A stretch of DNA of 49,836 nt from Lachnospiraceae bacterium. Lineage in GTDB: Bacteria; Bacillota_A; Clostridia; Lachnospirales; Lachnospiraceae. Of this stretch, positions 1 to 9,133 are shown in pieces; the stretch's first letter is position 1; every line of letters begins with the position of its first letter. Location of the stretch: contig JAFWYN010000011.1 of assembly GCA_017522685.1 (NCBI GenBank), positions 1-49,836 of the forward strand, read 5' to 3'. The notes under the pieces were generated by a model, which worked only from the letters and a program-made list of their open reading frames with translations, was not told the origin of the DNA and made no database searches. Position numbers and translations under genes: made by a program.

Positions 1-24
1 ACAATGATTATGCATTTATTGCAT

Positions 25-71
25 ACCTCCGAGTGATGAGTTTTGGTCGACTGGCACTTGGAGGTTTTTTA
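25..71 (+). terminator. Rho-independent terminator of an upstream gene
   Basis: Two 11-base arms (25-35 and 55-65) pair with one mismatch around a 19-base loop and are followed at once by a run of T. This is a textbook intrinsic terminator. The gene it ends must lie left of the window, since nothing coding precedes it here. Confidence 0.8.
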
Positions 72-87
72 TTATTATAAAACAAAA

Positions 88-136
88 AAATGCTGAGGTG
101 ACGATTTTTCAATCATACACCCCAACATTTATTTTA
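88..136 (+). terminator. Second hairpin, possible backup terminator
   Basis: Arms at 88-100 and 118-130 pair at 11 of 13 positions around a 17-base loop. The 3' side runs into ATTTTA, a weak T tract. The left arm is preceded by a run of A, so the hairpin could also act on the opposite strand. It follows the first terminator by about 20 bases, so it may be a tandem backup. Confidence 0.4.
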
Positions 137-140
137 GAAC

Positions 141-286
141 CTACAAATGTATGAAAACAGATCTGTCAAGCTTGTTTGTAAAGGGCTGGTTTCATACATT
201 TATGTAGTGAGAAGCCCTCATAACCAAAAGGAAAGCGCAGAGAAACGCTGGTTTCTCTTTAGAAGCGGTTTTGCGCATGAGTGCAC
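141..286 (+). other. Hairpin-rich untranslated stretch, possible structured RNA
   Basis: No convincing coding region lies here. The arms 141-156 and 190-207 form a long stem (CTAC plus AAATGTATGAAA, with a 2-base bulge) around a loop of about 33 bases. A competing pair, AGGGCT at 182-187 with AGCCCT at 213-218, would break that stem. A third element pairs AGAGAAAC at 239-246 with GTTTCTCT at 251-258, inside a GCGCA/TGCGC outer pair (235-239 with 272-276). I recognise no known riboswitch class. The stretch lies upstream of the promoter at 309-337, so it would not be part of that promoter's leader. It could be the tail of an upstream transcript or a separate small RNA. Confidence 0.35.
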
Positions 287-308
287 TGAATAATTACATC
301 TAAACTAA

Positions 309-337
309 GTGACAATCCATAGGAAAAGTGATATACT
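309..337 (+). promoter_or_regulatory. SigA-type promoter for the CPBP-MoxR operon
   Basis: GTGACA (309-314) and TATACT (332-337) are separated by 17 bases. Transcription would start near 344, giving a leader of about 40 bases before the ATG at 387. Confidence 0.55.
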
Positions 338-386
338 TTAATTTGCTAGTGCATTGAAGAAATAAGAAAGAAGAGGGTGGTTGAAT

Positions 387-1586
387 ATGAGGAAATCAGC
401 GGCAGCAATTGTGTTAAAAGTGATGATGATTTGGATTCTGGCGGTATATAGCATATTACTGTTTCGACGCACATTATTAAAGCCGGTTGCGGATGTTTTG
501 GGAATGGATTATAAGTTTTATTTGGGAGCACTTCTGGCAGGTGCAGTGATTGCTTTAGTTGCCTGTGTAGGGATTGCTTTGCAAAAGAAGAATCCGTTAG
601 AGCAGGCCACGGCGAAAAAGAATTATAGTGCAGCCGGTGTGATGCTGTCTGTATTTGGTATATTGATGATAAGCTTGGGAGCATGCTATGATTCTGTGAT
701 GGAATTGTTTTTTGGAGAAGACATCATGACCAAGGATTGGTATTCCTGGGTAGGAACCATTGCCATCACGGATGTGATATGTTTGATTGCAGTTGTATTG
801 TTAGCTTCTAAGATTGAGAAAACGCCTGTGGAAAAGCATAAAATGACCTTTGGACAGTTCATTTCAGCTGTTTTCATGAATGCAGGAGTCATTGGCGCCG
901 GTATGATAATAGGATTTTTTGCGGATCAGTTAATGTTCAGTACTGTTGGTACCATGGGGGGCCAGGCGATTACGGACATGATGATGGGGTCCGATGATTT
1001 CTGGCGTATATTAACCGTGGGTATCGGGGCACCCATTGTGGAGGAATTGGTATTCAGAAAGTTTTTGATTGACAGAATACATAAATACGGTGAGGGTATT
1101 GCCATATTTGTATCCGGCATCTTTTTCGGATTGTTTCACGGCAATTTCACACAGTTTTTCTTTGCTACCGGTATCGGTTTATTCTTAGCATTTATTTATA
1201 TGAGAACCGGTAAGATTTGGTACACCATTTTATTGCATATGGTGGTAAATCTGGCCACTTCCGTGATTTCCATGAAGCTGGTAAGCCTGCTGGATTTAGA
1301 GAAAATGTATGAATTCCTGGAAATGGAGAATATGATGTCGCCGGAAGCGGAAGAAATGATGATGGAATTGATGCCAAGTATGCTTCTCTTTTCCGGCTGG
1401 ATACTGTTTTTGATAGCTTCCGTTATTGTGGGCTGGGTGCTTTGGATTCGAAATCGCAGGAAACTGTTTTTAAAGAAAGCACCGGAGCATGTGGAGAAGA
1501 GAAAGATTGTTACTGCGTTCCTGAATTTCGGCATGCTGTACTTTTTGATCATGGCTATAGTAAGATTCACCTCATTTTATATGTAA
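387..1586 (+). CDS. CPBP family intramembrane metalloprotease
   Basis: This is a 399-residue polytopic membrane protein of the CPBP (CAAX protease/bacteriocin-processing, Abi) family. These are intramembrane glutamate/zinc proteases related to eukaryotic Rce1. The family signature is visible: EELVFRK near residues 219-225 (the catalytic EExxxR), GLFHGN with a histidine near 251, and LLHMVVN with H284 and N288. About eight hydrophobic segments flank these. I chose the ATG at 387 because the AGAGGG ribosome site at 372-377 is well spaced for it; a TTG at 381 lies too close. It is first in a run of same-strand genes with MoxR next. Family members serve in bacteriocin immunity, peptide maturation or protein processing; the substrate here is unknown. 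Confidence 0.85.
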   Translation: MRKSAAAIVLKVMMIWILAVYSILLFRRTLLKPVADVLGMDYKFYLGALLAGAVIALVACVGIALQKKNPLEQATAKKNYSAAGVMLSVFGILMISLGACYDSVMELFFGEDIMTKDWYSWVGTIAITDVICLIAVVLLASKIEKTPVEKHKMTFGQFISAVFMNAGVIGAGMIIGFFADQLMFSTVGTMGGQAITDMMMGSDDFWRILTVGIGAPIVEELVFRKFLIDRIHKYGEGIAIFVSGIFFGLFHGNFTQFFFATGIGLFLAFIYMRTGKIWYTILLHMVVNLATSVISMKLVSLLDLEKMYEFLEMENMMSPEAEEMMMELMPSMLLFSGWILFLIASVIVGWVLWIRNRRKLFLKKAPEHVEKRKIVTAFLNFGMLYFLIMAIVRFTSFYM

Positions 1587-1618
1587 AGCACGGATAAATG
1601 TAATATAGGAGAATGATT

Positions 1619-2560
1619 ATGGAACAAAAAGCGAAAATATTTGCAGATAAGATTATAGAGAATATTGGCAAGGTTATTATAGGAAAGAATGAAGTGATTA
1701 AATTAATTTTGACCGCCATGGTGGCAGAAGGTCATGTGCTTTTAGAGGACGTACCGGGTACCGGCAAAACCAAGCTGGCAAAGGCATTGGCAAAATCCAT
1801 GAACGGCGAATATGCACGTATTCAGTTTACACCGGACTTGCTGCCGGCGGATATTACGGGACTGAATGTATACAACCGTCAAACCAATGAGTTCGTGCTG
1901 CGTAAAGGCCCTATTTTTACCAATATTTTGCTTGCGGATGAAATCAACCGTGCCACACCCCGTACCCAGGCCGGACTTTTGGAGTGTATGGAAGAAAAGC
2001 AGGCCACCATTGATGGTGAGACTTATAAGATGGCGGGAGAGTTTTTCGTAATCGCTACCCAGAACCCGGTGGAAACAGCAGGTACTTTCCCTTTGCCGGA
2101 AGCGCAGATGGACCGTTTTATGATGAAATTATCCATGGGTGCTTTAGGCAGAGCACAGGAGCTGGAGGTATTGGCCCGTTATATGGAAGCGGATCCTCTG
2201 GACACCTTGAGCAGTGTGGTGACCTTGGAGGATTTGCAGATTGCCAGAGCGGAAACAACCAAGGTATATGTGCATAAATGTATTCAGGAATATATCGTAG
2301 ATTTGGTGGCAGAGACCAGAGTGGGTGCCTCTGTGGTGATGGGCGTCAGCCCCAGAGGCAGTTTGGCGCTGTTGAAATGTGCAAAGGCATACGCTGCCTT
2401 AAGCGGTAGGGAATATGTGGTGCCGGATGATGTAAAAGCAGTGGCACCGTATGTATTGTCCCACAGAATTATTCTGGGCTACGGAGACAATGAAACCGAT
2501 AAGTTTGTAGATAAGATTTTACGTAACACGGATGTACCCACAGAGGATTATAGTGCATGA
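1619..2560 (+). CDS. MoxR family AAA+ ATPase
   Basis: This 313-residue protein is a MoxR-type AAA+ chaperone ATPase. The Walker A motif is DVPGTGKTKLAK (about residues 44-53), the Walker B is ILLADEIN (about 103-110), and sensor-1 is IATQNP. The C-terminal lid with the MGVSPRG sensor-2 element is intact. MoxR proteins usually act as metal-insertion or assembly chaperones for vWA or other partners encoded beside them, and a DUF58 protein follows here with a 4-base ATGA overlap. I chose the ATG at 1619 over that at 1613 because AGGAG at 1607-1611 is 7 bases from 1619 but only one base from 1613. Confidence 0.93.
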   Translation: MEQKAKIFADKIIENIGKVIIGKNEVIKLILTAMVAEGHVLLEDVPGTGKTKLAKALAKSMNGEYARIQFTPDLLPADITGLNVYNRQTNEFVLRKGPIFTNILLADEINRATPRTQAGLLECMEEKQATIDGETYKMAGEFFVIATQNPVETAGTFPLPEAQMDRFMMKLSMGALGRAQELEVLARYMEADPLDTLSSVVTLEDLQIARAETTKVYVHKCIQEYIVDLVAETRVGASVVMGVSPRGSLALLKCAKAYAALSGREYVVPDDVKAVAPYVLSHRIILGYGDNETDKFVDKILRNTDVPTEDYSA

Positions 2561-3678
2561 TACAATTAATTGGTATTGTTATTTTAATACTTTTGTTTAT
2601 ATGGATTCAGCTGAAGGTATACATATATTACTGGAACGAGAATCTGGAAGTGGACTTAAAGTTTGGTTCTACGGATATGTTTGCCGGTGATACCGGTGAG
2701 CTCATAGAAGTAATCACCAATCAAAAATGGTTGCCGCTTCCCTTGTTTCATGTGAAGTTTCAAACCAGTCGCAACCTTTTGTTTGAGGATTCCAAGGAGA
2801 CCCAGAAGACGGATCAGTATTACCGTAATGATGTATTTGCAATCGGAAGACGTGAGAAAATCACCAGAACCTTGCACTTTACGGCGGATAAGAGAGGTTG
2901 TTATCATATCCGTTCCATTGATTTGCTGACAGGCGATTTGTTCATGCTTACCAATTTGCGGGAAACCAGAGAAATCGACGAGTTTATTTATGTATATCCG
3001 CAACCTTTTTACAATAAGGAGATTCTGCATTCCCTGCAAATGGTGAATGGTATGGTGAATACGAAGCGTCAATTCTTGGAGGACCCTTTTGAGTATCGCG
3101 GCATTCGAGAGTATCAGCCATATGATGATATGAAAAGCATCAATTGGAAGGCTACTGCCAAGACAGGAGACTTAAAGGTGAATTTAAGAGATTTTACGGC
3201 AGTGAAATCCATTCGTATTTTCCTAAATCTGGAGGATGAAGGAATCCTGAAGAAAGAGGATTGTGCAGAGGGATGTATACGGATTGCAGCCGGTATTGTG
3301 AGGTTCTTTGCCGGAAAAGGGATTAAGGTATCCTGTTATGGTAATTGTAAGGATTCGAGAACGGACAAAATACTGTATTACAATGAGGATACGAATGTAC
3401 GGGAAATCTATCGCTCCTTGTCTTGTATTGATTTGAGCAAAAAGATGAAGCCCTTTCACGAGCATTTTGAAAACAGGCTGTTTCGCAGGACAAACGGAGA
3501 GTATACTTTCGTATTGTCCATGAATGCCTACGATGAGTTTACACAGTTGTTGCAGGCATATTGCGGTGTTTCGGAAGATTTTATGTGGTTCTATGTAAAG
3601 GATTCCAAGGATGAGCCTAAGATACCAAGGAATTTACAACGTTTCTATAAACCTGTTGAAATTAGCAGGATGCGTTAA
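2557..3678 (+). CDS. DUF58 domain protein, MoxR partner
   Basis: This is a 373-residue membrane-anchored DUF58 protein. One hydrophobic segment (about residues 3-25) is followed by a soluble region. The DUF58 core at about 175-206 carries the characteristic FEYRGIREYQPYDD and INWKATAKTG stretches. DUF58 proteins have a degenerate von Willebrand A-like fold and are nearly always encoded beside a MoxR ATPase, which is thought to remodel them. The ATG overlaps the moxR stop codon by 4 bases, so translation is probably coupled. The exact role is unknown; cell-envelope functions are the usual suggestion. Confidence 0.9.
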   Translation: MIQLIGIVILILLFIWIQLKVYIYYWNENLEVDLKFGSTDMFAGDTGELIEVITNQKWLPLPLFHVKFQTSRNLLFEDSKETQKTDQYYRNDVFAIGRREKITRTLHFTADKRGCYHIRSIDLLTGDLFMLTNLRETREIDEFIYVYPQPFYNKEILHSLQMVNGMVNTKRQFLEDPFEYRGIREYQPYDDMKSINWKATAKTGDLKVNLRDFTAVKSIRIFLNLEDEGILKKEDCAEGCIRIAAGIVRFFAGKGIKVSCYGNCKDSRTDKILYYNEDTNVREIYRSLSCIDLSKKMKPFHEHFENRLFRRTNGEYTFVLSMNAYDEFTQLLQAYCGVSEDFMWFYVKDSKDEPKIPRNLQRFYKPVEISRMR

Positions 3679-3687
3679 GGAAAATAT

Positions 3688-4929
3688 ATGACAATAAAGC
3701 AAGTAAGAGCAATTCACAATTACATAATGATTTTTCAGAACCATTGGTGTTTTTATATTGTGATATATATGATATTGCTGGTGGCCGGTCAGAATTATAA
3801 AATACTGCCGGCACATTGGCTGATTTGGTTGGGGATTGGTTTTCTTCCCTATGTATTCAGTAAGCTGAAGAAACTTAAGGTGTTGCGGTATCTTATATAT
3901 CTGCTTTTGGCTTTGGGGATTTACAGTATACCATTTCCACACATAGCATATACCATAATCTATCTGGTTGGTGTGGCCTATTACGGTGTGACTACGGAAA
4001 TGTACGACTGGACCAAGGATGACAGCTCAGATTATAAACCCATACCTCTCGCTATTATTGTAATCATGACAGTAGTAGTAGCGTTTATTTTCCAGTACAT
4101 CAAATTGTTTGAATATCAGAAGAATGTCATCTATATCATGATTTGGAATGTGGTACTGTATTCGGTTGCCAGCTATGTGAATAAATACATGAAGTTTTTG
4201 GAAGTGAATAAGCATTCCGTAGGATATATGCCTATTAAAACGGTATTGGGTTCGGGGGTTATCTCCATGCTGGGCTTTTCTTCGTTGCTGTCGGTATTGT
4301 TATTGGTGGTGGCTAATATAGGGCGTATGGATGATGTGTTGCAGTATATAAGGAAATTTTTGGGATTCTTTGGAAGGAAGATTCGTGATTTTATAAAGCG
4401 TTTTGATTTTGAACAGAATGGTGGACCGGATTTGGGAGGCACCGTGGAGCCGATGATTCCGGAGCAAATATCAGACAAAAACAGTGTGTGGGATATTATA
4501 CTCAGTATTTTAGTAATCATTGTCCTTCTATGGATAGCATATAAGCTGATTCGTATGCTCTTGGAATTTTTAAGCGGTTTATTCGCCTTTGACGGAAGCG
4601 GAACCGCGGTGAAAAAGGAAGAGGATATTTATGAAAAAACGGATGTGGTAGAAAAGCTGGATGCGCCTAAGAGGGAAGGTATATTTGCGGCCATGAATCC
4701 GGCCCTTCGTATCCGCAGACGTTTTAGAAAGAAAGTATTAAGCGAAGAGAAGAAGATAGCGGAAGCCGGAAGGAAGGATAGAATGGAGCTGTATACAGCC
4801 AGAGAATGCTCCGGTATCCTGGAGAATACGGAGATGGGTAATCTTTATGAGAAGGCCAGATATTCTCCCTATGAATGTACCTCTGAGGATGTGAAGCGGA
4901 TGAAGAATCTTTGCAAAGGAAAGGAATAA
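3688..4929 (+). CDS. Membrane protein of the MoxR-DUF58 locus
   Basis: This is a 413-residue protein with about seven hydrophobic helices in the first 210 residues, another near 270-290, and a charged cytoplasmic tail. The tail ends in a YEKARYSPYECTSEDVKRMK-like stretch. Similar C-termini occur in membrane proteins (often DUF4129 or transglutaminase-linked) that accompany MoxR and DUF58. No transglutaminase domain is present here, though the position often holds one. The start ATG follows AAGGAAAAT directly and lies 9 bases after the DUF58 gene. The function is unknown. It is probably the membrane scaffold of the MoxR complex, which is an inference from gene order. Confidence 0.75.
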   Translation: MTIKQVRAIHNYIMIFQNHWCFYIVIYMILLVAGQNYKILPAHWLIWLGIGFLPYVFSKLKKLKVLRYLIYLLLALGIYSIPFPHIAYTIIYLVGVAYYGVTTEMYDWTKDDSSDYKPIPLAIIVIMTVVVAFIFQYIKLFEYQKNVIYIMIWNVVLYSVASYVNKYMKFLEVNKHSVGYMPIKTVLGSGVISMLGFSSLLSVLLLVVANIGRMDDVLQYIRKFLGFFGRKIRDFIKRFDFEQNGGPDLGGTVEPMIPEQISDKNSVWDIILSILVIIVLLWIAYKLIRMLLEFLSGLFAFDGSGTAVKKEEDIYEKTDVVEKLDAPKREGIFAAMNPALRIRRRFRKKVLSEEKKIAEAGRKDRMELYTARECSGILENTEMGNLYEKARYSPYECTSEDVKRMKNLCKGKE

Positions 4930-5988
<1,059 letters not shown>

Positions 5989-6032
5989 GTCATCCGAAGG
6001 ACTATAAAATAAAAGAGAAAGGAAAGAGAAAA

Positions 6033-6422
6033 ATGGGCAATTGGGGCGAGGATTTTGATGAAGAATTAAAGAATCAGGAGGAGATAGAGGTTGGCGTACG
6101 ATTCGGTTTTAAGGGCATGAGCTTTTTGATAGACCGTATTGTAGAGGAAACCAGAGAATATGATGATAAGCATCCCAAGGATGATTTGAGATTTATTCTG
6201 TTTAACGATTTGTTTATTATAGCAATATTGGTGACCTTTTCGTATAACATCCTAATGATTGTCACCCTATTCTTTATGCTGTTTTACGGTTACATACTGA
6301 TTCAGCTGGGCAAGGCATGGAAGAGATTTAGCTATTCCATGTGGCAGTATCGGCTGATGGCTATATTGGGATTGATTGTGGCTGTAGCAGTAGGTGTGGT
6401 AGCACAGATATTAATTTTTTAA
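6033..6422 (+). CDS. Small membrane protein of unknown function
   Basis: This 129-residue protein has an acidic N-terminal half (about 1-65) and three hydrophobic segments (about 61-75, 78-90 and 106-128). A good ribosome site (AAAGGAAAG) precedes the ATG. It sits between the esterase gene and the TldD-like pair on the same strand, 44 and 29 bases from its neighbours, so it is probably in the same transcription unit. I do not recognise a family. Confidence 0.7.
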   Translation: MGNWGEDFDEELKNQEEIEVGVRFGFKGMSFLIDRIVEETREYDDKHPKDDLRFILFNDLFIIAILVTFSYNILMIVTLFFMLFYGYILIQLGKAWKRFSYSMWQYRLMAILGLIVAVAVGVVAQILIF

Positions 6423-6451
6423 TTAAAGTCGATAAATGAGGGAGGAAGAAT

Positions 6452-7789
6452 ATGTATCAGTTTCCAAAAGATGTGTATGCGGATATAAGAATTGAAGAAA
6501 AATATTATTTATGGTTAGAGGCTAAAAACGGTGATTTGGAGTCAGATGGTATGACCACGGAATCCGGTGCAATGATTAGAGTTTTTGACGGAAATATGTG
6601 GTATATTGCTACTACAAATAACCTAAGTGAGATTCAGAAAGAATTGGATAATCTGATGACATTAGCAACACCAAATCCAAATATTTCTGAGCATCCTGTT
6701 GTAAAGAAATTTCAGGTACATAATGAAAACATAGTTTTATTTGATAAGGATACAGATGTGCGAAAAATCAGTCGACAGGATTGGAAAAAACTGTTGGATC
6801 ATTATATTGAAAAATGTGTTGATGAAAGTATTTCAGAACTGAGTTTATGGAATGTTTATTGCGATTGTTATTATTTGAAGAAGAGCTTCTACTCAAGTAA
6901 AGGTGCATCAATTATTCAGGATAATCAGGAATGTTGTTTGGGAGTAGTCTACGGAATCACTGTAGACGGCGTGACTTCTTATCCGGGTAAGAGATACCGC
7001 AAATTCCAAATGCATGAATTGTATGGACATGAAGAAGAGATTTTGGAAGAATTAAAGAGAGGATTGGATTTTGCTAAGAATGCACAGCCACTTGAGCCGG
7101 GACAGTATACCTGTATTCTTGGACCACGTGCAACTGCTGTTTTTACCCATGAAAGCTTCGGACACAAAAGTGAATCGGATTTTATGCTGAATGATAAGGT
7201 GTTACAGGATGAATGGGAGCTGGGAAAACAAGTAGGAAATCCTAAAATTTCTATTTGCGATAGAGGCGACTGGTTTCATGCAGGTTATACACCTTATGAT
7301 GATGAAGGCACTAAGGCTACAGAAACATGGCTGATGAAGGACGGTGTGCTTACCGGAAGGTTACATGATGCGAATTCTGCTGTTGTATTGGGCGAAGAAC
7401 TTACCGGAAGTGCCAGAGCCAGAGATTATTCCTGTGCACCAATGGTACGCATGACCAATACCTTTATGGAAAGAGGAGAGGATGATCCCGAACAAATGAT
7501 AGCAGAAGTGAAGGATGGTATCTATATTTATGATGTTTATGGGGGAACCGGCCAAGCGATTTTCACAATGGACCCTTTTATCAGTTATCGAATTCGTGAT
7601 GGAAAGCTTTGCGAGCCCATACGGATTAATGTGGTGACCGGTAATGTGTTTGAGACTCTTTTTGATGTAGATGCAGTAGGCACGGATTTAGAATTGTTTG
7701 ATGCAGGAAGCTGCGGTAAGAATGGACAATGGGTTAAGGTTACCACCGGAGGACCCAGTATTCGTGTGAAGAAAATGACGGTAAACTAG
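6452..7789 (+). CDS. TldD-like metalloprotease, catalytic subunit type
   Basis: This 445-residue protein belongs to the TldD/PmbA (peptidase U62) family. The zinc-binding signature HESFGHKSESD is at residues 233-243 and fits HExxxH followed by D. The C-terminal domain has the typical stretches GGTGQAIFTMDPF and SCGKNGQ (about 420-426). In enterobacteria TldD pairs with TldE (PmbA) as a heterodimer that degrades unfolded peptides and matures microcin B17; TldD supplies the catalytic zinc site. The next gene encodes the expected partner 11 bases downstream. A strong GGGAGGAAG ribosome site precedes the ATG. No obvious peptide precursor lies beside it, so the substrate is open. Confidence 0.9.
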   Translation: MYQFPKDVYADIRIEEKYYLWLEAKNGDLESDGMTTESGAMIRVFDGNMWYIATTNNLSEIQKELDNLMTLATPNPNISEHPVVKKFQVHNENIVLFDKDTDVRKISRQDWKKLLDHYIEKCVDESISELSLWNVYCDCYYLKKSFYSSKGASIIQDNQECCLGVVYGITVDGVTSYPGKRYRKFQMHELYGHEEEILEELKRGLDFAKNAQPLEPGQYTCILGPRATAVFTHESFGHKSESDFMLNDKVLQDEWELGKQVGNPKISICDRGDWFHAGYTPYDDEGTKATETWLMKDGVLTGRLHDANSAVVLGEELTGSARARDYSCAPMVRMTNTFMERGEDDPEQMIAEVKDGIYIYDVYGGTGQAIFTMDPFISYRIRDGKLCEPIRINVVTGNVFETLFDVDAVGTDLELFDAGSCGKNGQWVKVTTGGPSIRVKKMTVN

Positions 7790-7800
7790 GGGGGATGAAT

Positions 7801-9015
7801 ATGAGAGAAAAAGTGTCGGTGATATATACGGATTCGCGTATAGAATATCAGGAAAATAAATTAAAAGCATTTCAGAGAACCAGTACGCAATCAACATCTT
7901 ATAGGGTTTATGAAGCGGATAAGGTAGGAATCTATTGTCATATAGGACAGTGTGGGGACGAGGAAGGATACGAAAAAGCAAAAGAGAATCTGTTGGAGAG
8001 AGCACGTCCCTATCCTTTCGAAATAGAATCGGGAGTGAGAAAGCGTGATATGACGGAACGTGAACTTACCGATAAAGAACTAATGGACACGGCAAAAGAA
8101 TGTATGGATTATTTAGTGGAATGTTATCCAAAGTTCATCTATCGCATGATTGTGAATCAGTCAAAAGAAATATTTGCACGGACAAATGAAAAAGGAATGA
8201 ACTATGAGTATATCGATTGCTGTGTCTCTGTAATGGTGGAGTATAAACATGCAGATAGTAAAGATATTACAAGCGGATATTTTAGTTTTAGCTTAAGGGA
8301 TTATGACAAAGCAGTATTTCAAAAAATGGCGGATGATTATCTGGCTAATTACGATAAGGAATTGGAGCTTCCGGATGAAATCATCATTGATATGCAGTAT
8401 TATGATTTGCTGGGAAAGCTATATAATTGTCTGAACTATGAAAATATGAGTCTGGGTACATCCCTTTTGTCCGGCAAGATTGGAGAAAAACTGTTTTCAG
8501 AGGAGTTTACTCTGATGCATGATGTTTCGGAAAAGGAATGCTGGTTTAACCGTTTCTGGGATGGGGACGGATGTGTTCATGAAAATGATAAGTTTACCTA
8601 TATTGAGAACGGTGTTTTGCTTTCAGGCTATTCTGATAAACGAACAGCGAAAAAATATAATGTTCCGCATACCAAGAATGCTTATCATAATGACGTAGAT
8701 ATACCGGGTCCCGGCGGTTTGAATTTGCGTATTAAACGAAGTGGGAAAAAGGTAAAAGAACTGTTAAACGGAAGATATTGTATCATCCCTGCCTATATGG
8801 GTGGTGGCGGATTTGCAGACAATGGTGACTATGCGGTACCTATTCAATATGCGTTTCTGTCGGATGGCGAGAAAATTTTAGGTAGAGTACCTGCCTTTAC
8901 CATGGTAAGCAATCTGTTTGATATATTCGGAAAGGATTTTGTCGGTGTGGGTTCGGATAACCCTATTTATAACGATAAGCAGATTTTGTTCCGTGTGAAG
9001 AAGGGCGAGATTTAG
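7801..9015 (+). CDS. TldE/PmbA-like partner protein
   Basis: This 404-residue protein belongs to the TldD/PmbA family by its glycine-rich C-terminal half (MGGGGFADNG, and the SDNPIY stretch near the end) and its position. It lacks the HExxxH zinc motif of its neighbour, as TldE subunits do. It most likely forms the non-catalytic half of a TldD/TldE-type heterodimer. I chose the ATG at 7801 because the AGGGGGG run at 7788-7794 is 6 bases upstream; an in-frame ATG at 7795 directly abuts the G run. No terminator is evident after it. Confidence 0.85.
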   Translation: MREKVSVIYTDSRIEYQENKLKAFQRTSTQSTSYRVYEADKVGIYCHIGQCGDEEGYEKAKENLLERARPYPFEIESGVRKRDMTERELTDKELMDTAKECMDYLVECYPKFIYRMIVNQSKEIFARTNEKGMNYEYIDCCVSVMVEYKHADSKDITSGYFSFSLRDYDKAVFQKMADDYLANYDKELELPDEIIIDMQYYDLLGKLYNCLNYENMSLGTSLLSGKIGEKLFSEEFTLMHDVSEKECWFNRFWDGDGCVHENDKFTYIENGVLLSGYSDKRTAKKYNVPHTKNAYHNDVDIPGPGGLNLRIKRSGKKVKELLNGRYCIIPAYMGGGGFADNGDYAVPIQYAFLSDGEKILGRVPAFTMVSNLFDIFGKDFVGVGSDNPIYNDKQILFRVKKGEI

Positions 9016-9054
9016 TCGTTGGGTAGATTAATTGTAAATCGTTTTATAAAATAC

Positions 9055-9083
9055 TGGCATTTCAAAAATGATAGTGGTATAAT
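9055..9083 (+). promoter_or_regulatory. Extended -10 promoter for the MATE transporter gene
   Basis: A perfect TATAAT (9078-9083) is preceded by TGG, giving an extended -10. The -35 is weak (TGGCAT, 9055-9060) at 17 bases. The leader would be about 45 bases. Confidence 0.55.
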
Positions 9084-9133
9084 GTTTCGTTGTGTAGAAA
9101 ATTTGACGTAAATGTAGGCAAGGAAGACGAGAT

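Noticed and set aside
141..286. Known riboswitch or T-box leader
   Set aside because: No conserved core of a class that I know is visible, and it lies upstream of, not within, the leader of the next gene.
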